Source: Sulfuricurvum kujiense DSM 16994
Lineage (GTDB): Bacteria > Campylobacterota > Campylobacteria > Campylobacterales > Sulfurimonadaceae
Direction of reading: 5' to 3'
DNA length: 64,000 nt
Assembly: GCF_000183725.1 (NCBI RefSeq)
Contig: NC_014762.1
Location: 2,294,001 to 2,358,000 of the forward strand
Part shown: positions 51,063 through 60,859 of the stretch, piece by piece
Position numbering within the stretch: the stretch's first letter is position 1
How the letters are laid out: every line of letters begins with the position of its first letter
The notes under the pieces: model-generated
What the model saw: only the letters and a program-made list of their open reading frames with translations
Database searches by the model: none
What the model was told of the DNA's origin: nothing
Translations under genes and position numbers: made by a program

Positions 51063-52011
51063 TTGCCTCTTCGCGACGTTGGAGATAATCCCATTTCGCG
51101 TCGACACGAGCTTGCCACTCGTCGATCAAATATTCGTATTGTTTTGTGAAAAGGTGTTTAAAGCGCCCTTGTGCACCGAGGTAATCACGTACCGGAATAA
51201 TATTTTTAGGACGGTATGTAATATTAAGTTTGGTTCCGTCGATAATTTCATACAACGGGAAAACCAATGAATCGGTTGCCAAATCAGAGATGGCAATCGT
51301 ATCTTCAGGAGCAAATTTCCACTCGGTTGTACACGCTGACATCGCGTTGATATAAACCGGGCCTTCTGCTGCAAACCCTTTTTGAATTTTTGCGACCATG
51401 TCTTTCCATTTGTTCGGAGCGACTTGCGCAACGTATGGAGCACCGTGTGCCGCCATAATAGCCATCATGTCTTTTTTGTTTTTCTTCTCACCGTAGCTGA
51501 CGCGTCCCGCAGGAGTTGTCGTAGCCGATGCACCGATCGGAGTCGATGAAGAGCGTTGTCCGCCCGTGTTCGCATAGACTTCGTTGTCCAAACAAACGTA
51601 CATCATGTTATGTCCGCGCTCGAAACATCCAGAAATCCATTGGAATCCGATATCGTAAGTTGCCCCGTCTCCGCCGAATGCAACGAATTTCGGAGTACGA
51701 TCCGGCTGTTTTAGGCGCCCTTTCGTTTTAAGCGCTTTGTACATTGCCTCAGCTCCCGCTACCGCAGATGAACCGTTTTCAAATCCGATGTGGATCCATG
51801 AAGCATCCCATGAAGTATACGGATAAACTGCCGTACACACTTCCAAACATCCGGTTGAAGCCGCAAGGATCAAATCGTCATTCGTAGCGTTCAAAACTTC
51901 GCGTACGATAATCGAGTGGGCACAGCCCGGGCAAAGAAGGTTAGCCCCTTCAAAGCGATCCGCCGAAGTGGAAAACTCTTTGAGGTTTTTAATTTTTTTC
52001 ATTTCTGACAT
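51055..52011 (-). CDS. porB: Pyruvate:ferredoxin oxidoreductase subunit beta
   Basis: 318 aa ThDP-binding subunit. Cluster cysteines are in LLCPGCAHS and TGCLEVC, and the ThDP motif GGDGATYDIGFQWISGCFERGHN is near residue 115. Together with the three genes upstream it interconverts pyruvate, CoA and acetyl-CoA plus CO2 with low-potential ferredoxin or flavodoxin; in reverse-TCA organisms it fixes CO2. Last gene of the operon. Confidence 0.95.
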   Translation of the reverse strand: MSEMKKIKNLKEFSTSADRFEGANLLCPGCAHSIIVREVLNATNDDLILAASTGCLEVCTAVYPYTSWDASWIHIGFENGSSAVAGAEAMYKALKTKGRLKQPDRTPKFVAFGGDGATYDIGFQWISGCFERGHNMMYVCLDNEVYANTGGQRSSSTPIGASATTTPAGRVSYGEKKNKKDMMAIMAAHGAPYVAQVAPNKWKDMVAKIQKGFAAEGPVYINAMSACTTEWKFAPEDTIAISDLATDSLVFPLYEIIDGTKLNITYRPKNIIPVRDYLGAQGRFKHLFTKQYEYLIDEWQARVDAKWDYLQRREEASV

Positions 52012-52020
52012 AAGGGCTCC

Positions 52021-53241
52021 TTAGAAAAAAGAGAGTTTCGGCCCGCGAAGACCGATATATTGTTGCATTGGGGTTGTCGGTTTGCCCGCATCCGCATTTG
52101 CTTTAAGATCTGTAAAGATACTCACTAAGTGTGCTTTGGTTAAGTCACGTCCGCCCAATCCGTAGATGTAGTTTGTCAATACCGCTTTCGTGTCTGTATT
52201 GAACAATGATCCGGAGATCTCATTGAAAAGTGCTCCGACAGTACCGTGCGGGCTTGAACGATCCAATGCGGCAATCGCTTTCACATCTTTTAATGCAGCC
52301 GCGATTTGTTCTAATGGCCACGGACGGAAAACGCGGATACCGACGACACCCGCTTTAATACCGTTTTGGCGCATTTCAAGAGCTACTTCACGTGCCGTTT
52401 CAACCGAAGTTCCCATACAGACAACCGCTACTTCCGCATCGTCCATACTGTATTTTTCTACAAGGTTGTATTTGCGGCCCGTCAATTTTTCAAATTCAGC
52501 GAACGCCGCTTCGATTTTTGGAAATACTGCCGTCATCAAAGCGTGTTGTTGACGCGCTTTGTGTTCGAAATGCCAATCTTCTTCCGTTTGAACCCCGTGC
52601 GTTACCGGATGGTCAAGATCGAGCATATCATTCATCGGTTTGTATTCGCCGACGAAGTTGTATGCCGCTTCATCGGTAAGGGTATGAACCCCTTGAGCCG
52701 TGTGAGAGGTCATAAATCCGTCTTGGTGAACCATTGCCGGTAAACGGACATCATGGTCTTCAGAGACTTTGAAAGCGATGAAATTCAAGTCATACGCCTC
52801 TTGCGGGCAGTATGAGTCAAGCTGAATCCAACCGCTGTCGCGTCCCATGTACATATCAGAGTGGTCGCCGTTAACGTTCAACGGTGCACCGATAGCGCGG
52901 TTTACGACGTTTAGAACGATCGGAAGGCGCATACCTGATGCAGAGTACAAGGTCTCTACCATCAATGCGAAACCTTGTGAACTTGTAGCTGTAGCTACAC
53001 GACCGCCTGCAGCCGCCGCACCGATACAGCATGACATAGCACCGTGTTCAGATTCGGTCATAACAAACTCGCCATCAACATAGCCGTTTGCCGTAAATCC
53101 TGCATAATTTTCTACGATAGGGGTTGAGGGAGTAATCGGGTAAGCGGCAACAACATCCACTTGCACTTGGCGAAGTGCATGGCTTGCCGCCATATTACCG
53201 TCCCAAACCTCGATATCGCGTAGTTCCATTGTATCAGCCAT
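52021..53241 (-). CDS. porA: Pyruvate:ferredoxin oxidoreductase subunit alpha
   Basis: 406 aa. The N-terminal pyrimidine-binding domain (AYPITPSTPIVENYAGF, ESEHGAMSCCIGAAAAGGR) and the C-terminal transketolase-type domain (ALDRSSPHGTVGALFNEIS) are both present. It overlaps the porD stop by one base and precedes porB by nine bases. Confidence 0.95.
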   Translation of the reverse strand: MADTMELRDIEVWDGNMAASHALRQVQVDVVAAYPITPSTPIVENYAGFTANGYVDGEFVMTESEHGAMSCCIGAAAAGGRVATATSSQGFALMVETLYSASGMRLPIVLNVVNRAIGAPLNVNGDHSDMYMGRDSGWIQLDSYCPQEAYDLNFIAFKVSEDHDVRLPAMVHQDGFMTSHTAQGVHTLTDEAAYNFVGEYKPMNDMLDLDHPVTHGVQTEEDWHFEHKARQQHALMTAVFPKIEAAFAEFEKLTGRKYNLVEKYSMDDAEVAVVCMGTSVETAREVALEMRQNGIKAGVVGIRVFRPWPLEQIAAALKDVKAIAALDRSSPHGTVGALFNEISGSLFNTDTKAVLTNYIYGLGGRDLTKAHLVSIFTDLKANADAGKPTTPMQQYIGLRGPKLSFF

Positions 53242-53663
53242 TAGTCTTCCTTCGCTTCTTCTGCATGAGCTTTATTGGTATCTTTTTTTGGCCATTCGGC
53301 AAGTGCTGCTTCTTCGTCTTTTTGTTCAGGGAACATTAATAACGATTTTGGGTTGGTCGGGCAAACCTGCACACAGATCCCACACCCTTTACAATGGTCA
53401 AAATCGATTCCGACCATCTTTTTATCGCGTGAAATAATCGACATATCCGGACAATATACCCAGCAAAACTGGCAGTCGATGCAGTAGTCTTTGTTGAACA
53501 AAGGCTTCTCGATTCGCCAGTCAGCGACACTTGCCGTAAACGAGTTCGATACAGAATAAGGGCGATTTTCCGGAAGCGTTGTTGCGATATCGCGTATTTC
53601 TCCGTCAAATGACCGAAGCATAGCACCGATTTCGAACCCATCCCATCCTTTTTTTTCCATCAT
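53241..53663 (-). CDS. porD: Pyruvate:ferredoxin oxidoreductase subunit delta
   Basis: 140 aa ferredoxin-like subunit. Two [4Fe-4S] motifs are exact: C61, C64, C67, C71 and C91, C94, C97, C101. It passes electrons from the ThDP centre to the external carrier. Starts seven bases after porG. Confidence 0.95.
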   Translation of the reverse strand: MMEKKGWDGFEIGAMLRSFDGEIRDIATTLPENRPYSVSNSFTASVADWRIEKPLFNKDYCIDCQFCWVYCPDMSIISRDKKMVGIDFDHCKGCGICVQVCPTNPKSLLMFPEQKDEEAALAEWPKKDTNKAHAEEAKED

Positions 53664-53670
53664 GCGCTCC

Positions 53671-54228
53671 TTACTTTACTTCATCATAAGCGCGTTGGAT
53701 CGCGATCATGTTGGCATCAATAATTTTTTGAGGTAATTTTTTAAGTACACGAATCATATTTTCTTTAAAAAACTCCATGTCATACATTCCGGATATTTTC
53801 ATCAATGCGCCCAACATCGGAGTATTCGGGATCGCTTTTCCGATCGTTTCCTGAGAAATTTTGATACAGTCTACCGTGTAAACTTTTTTCCCTGCCAATT
53901 TCGGCTGTGAAGCGATAAGTTCCTCCGTACTCATATGGGTCGTAATAATATAAACCGTATCCGGTTTTTCGTTCGCAGTAATATCTGCAACGTAAACAAG
54001 GGCAGGGTCAATTACCAAGACGTAATCCGGTTTCATATATTTTTCGTGGTTTAAGATGACTTTGTCATCAACGCGGTTATACGCCGTCATTGCAGCTCCA
54101 CGTTTAGCTGAACCGTAAAACGCAAATGCCTGTACATGCTTACCGGTGGTGGATACAACATCGGCTAGACCTTTTGCGCCTGTTACGGCACCTTGTCCAG
54201 CTCGACTATGCCATCGAATCTCTAGCAT
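53671..54228 (-). CDS. porG: Pyruvate:ferredoxin oxidoreductase subunit gamma
   Basis: 185 aa subunit forming the CoA-binding domain. Opening MLEIRWHSRAGQGAVTGAKGLADV is diagnostic. First gene of the four-gene operon in the order gamma-delta-alpha-beta, as in Helicobacter. GGGAGAA precedes the ATG. Confidence 0.94.
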   Translation of the reverse strand: MLEIRWHSRAGQGAVTGAKGLADVVSTTGKHVQAFAFYGSAKRGAAMTAYNRVDDKVILNHEKYMKPDYVLVIDPALVYVADITANEKPDTVYIITTHMSTEELIASQPKLAGKKVYTVDCIKISQETIGKAIPNTPMLGALMKISGMYDMEFFKENMIRVLKKLPQKIIDANMIAIQRAYDEVK

Positions 54229-54350
54229 GAATTCTCCCTCTGACTTAAGTTTAAGTTGAATTTTATCAATACGTGTATTCTATGAAAGTTGCTCTTAAAT
54301 GTAGCTTTTCATTTTTTTGCAGAAAGAAATAGATAGGAAATGTGTTACAA

Positions 54351-54995
54351 TCATCCCCGTTTAGCGATGTAACGCACCGCTTCAAGGGCATTGGGCTTTA
54401 TAATATTTGTTAATGTTAGTAATTGTTTTTCATTATCGTATCCGCAGCTCACCGCTACCGATTCGATCCCCGCTCTTTTTGCCGCTTCGATGTCAAGACG
54501 GGTATCCCCGATCATCCAGGCCGTCTCTCTTTTTCCGCTCATTTGCTCTAAAGCCGTCCATATCGGTTCGGGGTGCGGCTTCGGATTTTCAACATGTTCG
54601 CGTCCGATCAGCACCTCGAAATACTCCATCAGCTCAAAATGTTCCATCAGCTCCCGCGAATAAAGCCCCGTTTTGGTTGTCACGATCCCTAATCTGGCAA
54701 ATGCCGAAGCTTCACGAATCGCAGTCGACGCATCAGGAAGCAAAACGGTCTTTTGCCGCGCTATTTCGCGATAAAAAAGCTTATAGGTCGAGACATGGGC
54801 ATCGATCATCGAAGGATCAATCCCGACCGCCGAAAACATCACTTCCAACGGGTGTCCGATCTGTGACGTAACCATCGTATCGCTGACATCGGTTCTATTT
54901 CCGTGCGTATGCAAAGAGTGGTGAAAACTCTCTAAAATCGCTTCAGTCGAATCGATCAGCGTTCCATCCAGATCAAATAAAATTATCGGTTTCAC
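54351..54995 (-). CDS. HAD-family phosphatase (phosphoglycolate phosphatase-like)
   Basis: 214 aa from the GTG at 54995, which overlaps the upstream stop by one base (TAGTG). The frame is open upstream inside the neighbour but without similarity. HAD motif I DLDGTLIDS, motif II VTTKTG, motif III lysine in ENPKPHPEP and motif IV MIGDTRLDIEAAKRAG are in order. Resembles Gph/PpaX; the substrate is not fixed by sequence. Confidence 0.85.
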   Translation of the reverse strand: MKPIILFDLDGTLIDSTEAILESFHHSLHTHGNRTDVSDTMVTSQIGHPLEVMFSAVGIDPSMIDAHVSTYKLFYREIARQKTVLLPDASTAIREASAFARLGIVTTKTGLYSRELMEHFELMEYFEVLIGREHVENPKPHPEPIWTALEQMSGKRETAWMIGDTRLDIEAAKRAGIESVAVSCGYDNEKQLLTLTNIIKPNALEAVRYIAKRG

Positions 54996-56494
54996 TATTT
55001 TTTCTCCCAATCGATATAATCTTCCCATATTCCGTTGATCGTCGGTTTTATCCCCGTAATGCGTCGGCTGTAGACGTTAATTTCATTCGGAATCACTAAA
55101 AACAGGTACGGATTGTCCCCGACGATACGCTCAAAAATTTGACGCTGAAAAGCAGCAGTTTTCTCAGGGTCCGTTGACCCTTCCATTTTTTCGATCAATC
55201 TGTCCGTCGTTTTTGAATGATATCCGACCAGATTAAATCCCCCCGGAACGTCACTGTCCGAATGCCATAGGGCATACGGATCGGGAGTCAGCGACAACGA
55301 CCATCCGAGCAATACCGTATCGAATTTTCTGGGTGCGACGACCGTATTTAAAAACGCCTGCCACTCCATCACCCGAAGCGTCACTTTCACTCCGACATCC
55401 AGAAATTGCCGCTGCAAAATCTCTGCGGCATACGGACGAATCGCATTGGAATTAGAGGTGGCAATCTCAAACTGCAGCGGATGAGCAGCGTCATATCCCG
55501 CAGCCCTCAGCAACTCTTTTGCCCGGGCAAGGTTTTGTTTCGGCGCTTTAACTGTATCATTGAACCCTTTGCTTCCCGGTAAAAAAGGGCCGGTACAAAC
55601 ATGACCGTGTTTCATGAACAAAATATCGATCAGTTTTTGACGGTCTATCGCCAGTGACAGAGCCTCTCTTACGCGCGGGTCTTGAAATTTTTTAAGACGG
55701 AGATTGAACCCCAGATAGGTATAGCTGTGCGAAGGAAGTTCCAAGGTGGCAAAATTTTGTTTAAACCCTTTGTCCAACTGCCGCTCATACTGCATCGGCT
55801 CCAGAGCGTCCACATCAATTTGACCCGATTTGAGCATCAAAAACCGCGTCATAGGGTCGCTGATAACGTGAAATACTATTCGCTCGATCTTCGGCTTGTG
55901 CTCGAAATAATTGGGATTCGCCACCAGCACGATCTGTTTAGAAAATTCCAGCTGCTTGAGAATATACGGCCCTGTTCCGATCGGACGGGTATTAAACGCC
56001 GAGCTCATAATATCTTTCTCATGTGCCAATACATGACGCGGAACAATCCCCATCATCCACACTTCCAAGGCTTTAAAATAGGGCTTTTCGTACGTAACGT
56101 GTACGGTGTAGGCATCTATGACCCGGACATTTTTAATGACCCGGAAATCGGAAGCGTAGGGTGTGACCGTTTTAGGGGATTTGATAAGCTCATAGGTGAA
56201 CAAAACGTCATCGGCGCTAAACGCTCTTCCGTCATGCCATTTCACTCCGCGGCGAAGTTTGAATTCGATGAGGGTCGGAGTGATGAAGCGATACGACTCT
56301 GCCAAATCGCCGATAATTTTCTGGCCGCTCTCGTCATATTTCACCAGAGAATTAAACATAAATCCGGCAATCGAAGAGCTCGCCGAATCGGTTGCGATCA
56401 GCGGATTAAGCCGTGCGGGGTTGGAAGAGGCGCTGAGATGAAGCGTCGAGGCAATCAGCCAGACACTGTGCAAAAGGAGGAATAGTAATTTCAA
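54995..56494 (-). CDS. Peptide/oligopeptide-binding protein of an ABC transporter
   Basis: 499 aa periplasmic protein of the SBP_bac_5 (OppA/DppA) family with a signal peptide at residues 1-21. Typical segments are ATDSASSSIAGFMFNSLVKYD, GVKWHDGRAFSADDVLFTYE and RVREALSLAIDRQKLID. No permease or ATPase gene is nearby, so the transporter core must be elsewhere or the protein acts alone. It is transcribed together with the HAD gene. Confidence 0.9.
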   Translation of the reverse strand: MKLLFLLLHSVWLIASTLHLSASSNPARLNPLIATDSASSSIAGFMFNSLVKYDESGQKIIGDLAESYRFITPTLIEFKLRRGVKWHDGRAFSADDVLFTYELIKSPKTVTPYASDFRVIKNVRVIDAYTVHVTYEKPYFKALEVWMMGIVPRHVLAHEKDIMSSAFNTRPIGTGPYILKQLEFSKQIVLVANPNYFEHKPKIERIVFHVISDPMTRFLMLKSGQIDVDALEPMQYERQLDKGFKQNFATLELPSHSYTYLGFNLRLKKFQDPRVREALSLAIDRQKLIDILFMKHGHVCTGPFLPGSKGFNDTVKAPKQNLARAKELLRAAGYDAAHPLQFEIATSNSNAIRPYAAEILQRQFLDVGVKVTLRVMEWQAFLNTVVAPRKFDTVLLGWSLSLTPDPYALWHSDSDVPGGFNLVGYHSKTTDRLIEKMEGSTDPEKTAAFQRQIFERIVGDNPYLFLVIPNEINVYSRRITGIKPTINGIWEDYIDWEKK

Positions 56495-56544
56495 ATCTCG
56501 GCCCGTTTTTTGCGAGATTATACCATTTTACACTCTCGCCGATT

Positions 56545-57237
56545 TTAAAAAGCGATAACGCCCCTGCGTTCCAAACGACTAAGCAGCGCGACGATAATGG
56601 AGATTATCAGCCATGCCATGATCATTGTAATGACGGTATGACTTAAAAAGTGATCCCCGATCAGCATTTTATACGTCCCCATACTCCATCCTACTACCAT
56701 CACACCGCTGAGGGCGATAATTTTTGCTCTGCGTTTGCGGAACAGATAAAAAAGCGATAACAGTGCGAACCCTCCGCTGGCATGTCCTGCCGGCCAGCAT
56801 TTGATTTTCTTTTGGTTGCAAAACGTACTCGGGTATTTTTCCCATACACAGGTATGGGGATAAATACCGCCGTAAATCTCCAGATTCTTCGGGCACGGTA
56901 TATTGGTCGTCGCTTTAAAGCTCCCTACAATAATCGGAACGAAGATCGAAGATAAGAGAACGATAATGAGTCCCTTGCGATATCGGGCTAAAAACGGTTT
57001 TTTCCACCATACGACAAGAGCGATCAGAACCAAAACATTGACGATAATAATCAGCCGTTTAATGCCGTCATAAAAAATAAAGTTCAAGACTGGATCTTCG
57101 CGATCAAGAATCCATTGGTGATTTACAGGATTGTAAAAATGGTTTTGGACCCATATATCGGTTCCGCTCACACCGAAAAAAATGACGGCAACGACGAGTG
57201 CCGCGGCACTCATCCACATCTGTTTAGTGACCGGCAT
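56545..57237 (-). CDS. PAP2-family membrane phosphatase (lipid A phosphatase candidate)
   Basis: 230 aa from the ATG that lies 14 bases inside the eptA 3' end. Six hydrophobic spans. PAP2 motifs are KATTNIPCP, WPAGHASGGFAL (catalytic region I-II) and GDHFLSHT (catalytic histidine). In H. pylori a similar phosphatase gene next to eptA, lpxE, removes the lipid A 1-phosphate before phosphoethanolamine is added. The same pairing suggests that job here; whether 1- or 4'-phosphate is open. Confidence 0.8.
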   Translation of the reverse strand: MPVTKQMWMSAAALVVAVIFFGVSGTDIWVQNHFYNPVNHQWILDREDPVLNFIFYDGIKRLIIIVNVLVLIALVVWWKKPFLARYRKGLIIVLLSSIFVPIIVGSFKATTNIPCPKNLEIYGGIYPHTCVWEKYPSTFCNQKKIKCWPAGHASGGFALLSLFYLFRKRRAKIIALSGVMVVGWSMGTYKMLIGDHFLSHTVITMIMAWLIISIIVALLSRLERRGVIAF

Positions 57238-58822
57238 GGAGTAAATCAAGTTCCGGTCGGTATACGGTCGTATTGACGTCTAAATACCCGAGCAGGGTAT
57301 GAAAGAGTTCGTCCTGCGAATGAGGCTCTTTGGCGGAAGAGGCCATTTTGGCTTTGTCGATTTTAAACTGTTTGCCGAACCACATTACCGCAGGGACATG
57401 TTTTTGCGCTTCAGGGGCAATAGCGTATGGGAAACCGTGCAGATAAAGTCCGTTTTCCCCCAACGATTCGCCGTGATCGCTCAGATAAAACATCCCCGTT
57501 GCGAAATGTTCATCATTCCCTTTAAGGAAACTGATAACCTGTGTTAAAAACGTATCGGTATTGAGGATCGTATTGTCATACGCGTTGGTGATCTCCTCTT
57601 TTGAACACTGCTCCAACTGATTGGTTTTACACACCGGCGTGTATTTTTCGAATGCTTTGGTATAACGTTTATAATACGCAGGACCGTGATTACCCATCTG
57701 ATGCAATACGATCAGGATATCCCCTTTCGGATGGGTGTTGATATACTCCTGCAAACCGACAAGCATCCCCTCGTCACGGCACTCCTCATCGCAGATCGTG
57801 TTCGTTTTCGGACTTTGGTAATCTTCATACGTTATCCGGTCAGCCACCCCTTTGGAATCGGAGTTATTGTCCCGCCAGAGAATATTGACACCGGCACGCT
57901 TGAGAACATCCAAGATATTCTCCGTATGTTTTGCCTTCTCTTTATCGTATCCATCGCGTCCGAACGAGGAAAACATACACGGCACCGATACCGCCGTTTC
58001 CGTACCGCAGGAAGTAAACTGGGTAAAGTTTATAATATCCTCTTTGCGCAGCATCGGCGTCGTATCGCGCTCATAGTTGTTTAAACCGAAATGATCCCAC
58101 CGTACCGCTTCGCCGACAACCAGCACGATCAGTTTTCTCGGCTGATCGCCAGGAAGGATTTTCGCATCCTCGGCAATCGGTGCAATCCCGCTGTAAGGGT
58201 GCGAAAACGTCTCTTGGGCATAATGTCCGAGCGAATAAAGATAATAAGCCGGATTGGCATAATAGCGCAGCGGTTTATGCTCTCGGAAAAAAGAGGTGTA
58301 ATACTTACTGAATGAAAAAATGATGATAAGCGCAATACTCAATGCAATCGCAATCACTTTTGCCTTATCGATCAACGTCTCTTTGAACATCATACGGGCA
58401 ATTTTGATCCGGTAAACAATTACAGAGGGGATAAACCCCAGCAAGACAAAATAGATCACCTGTTTGAAACTCAGCAAATCCGCCGATTCTTTGATGTTCG
58501 TTTCCAAAAGGTTCTGGATCATATGCGAATCGATCACCACATCGTACAGATCCATGAAATAGGCGACCTGCGACGTGATCAGCAAAAGCATTATCAATAA
58601 AGGTTTAAGAGTATGCCGCCAGGTTAACAGGGTCAAGACGATCACTGTCACACTTAAGAGGACAATTCCGAGCGATAAAACGAAGAAAATATTTCCGCCG
58701 GCCAACGGATACACGTCGCTCACGTGTTTAAAAAAAGCTCCGTTTGCAAAGATGACCCACAATAATGCGACGGCAATAACTGCCGTACGAGCCTTAATAG
58801 GTTTTAATAAAGAAAATAGCAC
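57224..58822 (-). CDS. eptA: Lipid A phosphoethanolamine transferase
   Basis: 532 aa. Five membrane spans in the first 190 residues, then a periplasmic sulfatase-fold domain. VVGEAVRWDHFGLNNYERDT and the nucleophile threonine region TSCGTETAVSVPCMFS are characteristic, as is the zinc motif YLSDHGESLGENGLYLHG. Adding phosphoethanolamine lowers the negative charge of lipid A and gives resistance to cationic peptides. First gene of the eptA-PAP2 pair. Confidence 0.93.
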   Translation of the reverse strand: MLFSLLKPIKARTAVIAVALLWVIFANGAFFKHVSDVYPLAGGNIFFVLSLGIVLLSVTVIVLTLLTWRHTLKPLLIMLLLITSQVAYFMDLYDVVIDSHMIQNLLETNIKESADLLSFKQVIYFVLLGFIPSVIVYRIKIARMMFKETLIDKAKVIAIALSIALIIIFSFSKYYTSFFREHKPLRYYANPAYYLYSLGHYAQETFSHPYSGIAPIAEDAKILPGDQPRKLIVLVVGEAVRWDHFGLNNYERDTTPMLRKEDIINFTQFTSCGTETAVSVPCMFSSFGRDGYDKEKAKHTENILDVLKRAGVNILWRDNNSDSKGVADRITYEDYQSPKTNTICDEECRDEGMLVGLQEYINTHPKGDILIVLHQMGNHGPAYYKRYTKAFEKYTPVCKTNQLEQCSKEEITNAYDNTILNTDTFLTQVISFLKGNDEHFATGMFYLSDHGESLGENGLYLHGFPYAIAPEAQKHVPAVMWFGKQFKIDKAKMASSAKEPHSQDELFHTLLGYLDVNTTVYRPELDLLHAGH

Positions 58823-58850
58823 CCTGTCCCCGTATAAAATTAGATGCGGA

Positions 58851-58856
58851 ATTATA
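58851..58856 (-). promoter_or_regulatory. -10 box of eptA
   Basis: Minus strand TATAAT following AAAGAT, 28 bases upstream of the eptA start, in the 120-base divergent spacer. Confidence 0.65.
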
Positions 58857-58908
58857 ATCTTTAAACACCTAATGAGACGTTAACGTTTTTTATTATCCGT
58901 TCGTATTC

Positions 58909-58914
58909 TATAAT
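58909..58914 (+). promoter_or_regulatory. -10 box of the LtaS-like gene
   Basis: Plus strand TATAAT following CGTATTC, 28 bases before the ATG at 58943, with a T-rich run (TTTTTTATTAT) upstream in place of a -35. The two divergent boxes are about 52 bases apart. Confidence 0.65.
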
Positions 58915-58942
58915 TCGGGACCATTATCAGGATAACCAATCA

Positions 58943-60844
58943 ATGTTTCGAGAACTTCTCAAAATCTATCTCCTCTTCATTGCCCTTTTTTTTCTCGGAC
59001 GTCTCGGCCTTTATACTCTTTATTTTGACCGTTTACACGATATCACGTTTGCCCACTCACTTTTATCGTTTCTTTACGGACTGAAGTTCGATACGATGAG
59101 CACATCGATCATACTGATTATTCCGACTCTTCTGCTCGCGATCACTCCCCGAGGACTCGCAAAGTTGAGCGGGCGCTTTATCAACGCTTACGTCCTCTTT
59201 TTTCTCCTTATCGCTCTGTACGTCGAAAATGCCACTTTCCCTTTTGTTGCCCAATACGACGTTCGTCCAAACTATCTGTTTATAGAATATCTCAAATATC
59301 CCAAAGAGGTCACTTCCATGATCCTCAAAGAGTACCCTCTGCAACTTACCGCTGCATTAGGGATGCTGCTGCTTACGGCATGGGCCTATCTTCGTTTCTC
59401 TCCGCTGCGTCTTGCCGAAGCGATCCGTACTCCGCTATGGAAACGGCTCCTGCTCTTTCCTATCGTCGCCACGGTGCTGTTTCTCGGTATCCGATCTTCG
59501 TTCGGCCATCGCCCCGCCAATATCTCGGATGCTCTCTACAGTACCAACCGCCTCGCTAACGAGATCGCCAAAAACTCCCTCTACAGCATCGGGAATGCCT
59601 ATTACAGCTATACGAAAGAGGCTAATATCATCAAGCCTTACGGAAAAATGAATCTGAGCGAAGCCTATACGCGTGTCGGAGAACGGCTCAATATCAAAAC
59701 CGGGGGCGAATTTCCGTTTAACCGATTGGAGCCGACCCATTTTCCTACCCAAAAACCTAAAAATCTCGTCATCTTTATCCAGGAGTCGATGGGAAGCCAG
59801 TTTGTCGGATTCAGCGGAGGCGATGCGACGATTACCCCGAATATGGAAAAACTCTCCCTTGAGGGGATCGCGTTTACCAATCTCTTCAGCAACGGAACCC
59901 GCTCGATCCGGGGACTTGCGGCCATGACCTCGGGATGGCTCCCCGTTGCCGGCGAGGGGGTTGTCAAACGAAATAAATCCCAAAGCGATTTTTTCACCGT
60001 CGCTTCTTTATTAAAACCGCTCGGCTATAAATCAAGCTTTATTTACGGAGGCGAAGGACGGTTTGACAATATGCGCGGCTGGTATATGGGCAACGGGTTT
60101 GATGAAGTAATCGAACAAAAAGATTATGTCCATCCTACTTTTGTCAGCACGTGGGGCGTCAGCGACGAAGACCTTGTGATCAAAGCGAATGAAAAGTTTA
60201 AAGCCCACGCGGCCAAAGGGGAAAAATTCGTCAGCATCATGTTTTCATCCTCGAATCACTCCCCGTTTGAATTGCCGGAGAGAAAAATAGACTTTATCCC
60301 CGGGAAACCCAAATATGGGGTTGAAAATGCGGTGAAATATGCCGATTTCGCTATCGGGCGTCTCTTTGAACTGGCCAAAAAGGAATCCTATTACAAAGAC
60401 ACCGTTTTCGTCGTTGTTGCCGATCATAATATCCGTGTCTACGGTGACGATCTGGTACCGGTCACTATGTTCCATATTCCCGCTTTGATTATAAGCGATG
60501 GTGTGAAGCCTCAAAAGTATAATGCACTTGCCACACAGCCCGATGTGCTAGCGACCGCACTCGATCTAATCGGTATTGATCTCACGTATCCCGTTTTGGG
60601 GCACTCTATTTACAGTGATTCCAAACGCGAAGTCTCGCTTATGATGTTTAATGACACCTTCGCCCTGCGTGAGAAAAACAAAGTTGCCGTTGTCCAGCCG
60701 AATAAAGAGCCTCTTACCTTCACGTATGAAAACGACCGTCTCCGTAACGCTCCTCACGATAAGGAACTGGAACGGGATACTTTGGCTTTCGTTACCGTTT
60801 TGGATGACATGTACAATAAAAAGCTTTATCAAATCAAACAATAA
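58943..60844 (+). CDS. LtaS-like membrane sulfatase-fold phosphotransferase
   Basis: 633 aa. Five hydrophobic spans within residues 1-170, then a periplasmic alkaline phosphatase/sulfatase domain. The metal and nucleophile regions are IFIQESMGSQF, the threonine in NGTRSIRGLAAMTSG, SSSNHSPFELP and VVADHN. This is the architecture of lipoteichoic acid synthase and OpgB-type phosphoglycerol transferases. In a Gram-negative cell it may decorate periplasmic glucans or other envelope glycans. Divergent from eptA. Confidence 0.85.
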   Translation: MFRELLKIYLLFIALFFLGRLGLYTLYFDRLHDITFAHSLLSFLYGLKFDTMSTSIILIIPTLLLAITPRGLAKLSGRFINAYVLFFLLIALYVENATFPFVAQYDVRPNYLFIEYLKYPKEVTSMILKEYPLQLTAALGMLLLTAWAYLRFSPLRLAEAIRTPLWKRLLLFPIVATVLFLGIRSSFGHRPANISDALYSTNRLANEIAKNSLYSIGNAYYSYTKEANIIKPYGKMNLSEAYTRVGERLNIKTGGEFPFNRLEPTHFPTQKPKNLVIFIQESMGSQFVGFSGGDATITPNMEKLSLEGIAFTNLFSNGTRSIRGLAAMTSGWLPVAGEGVVKRNKSQSDFFTVASLLKPLGYKSSFIYGGEGRFDNMRGWYMGNGFDEVIEQKDYVHPTFVSTWGVSDEDLVIKANEKFKAHAAKGEKFVSIMFSSSNHSPFELPERKIDFIPGKPKYGVENAVKYADFAIGRLFELAKKESYYKDTVFVVVADHNIRVYGDDLVPVTMFHIPALIISDGVKPQKYNALATQPDVLATALDLIGIDLTYPVLGHSIYSDSKREVSLMMFNDTFALREKNKVAVVQPNKEPLTFTYENDRLRNAPHDKELERDTLAFVTVLDDMYNKKLYQIKQ

Positions 60845-60859
60845 AAGGAAAAGAAATTA

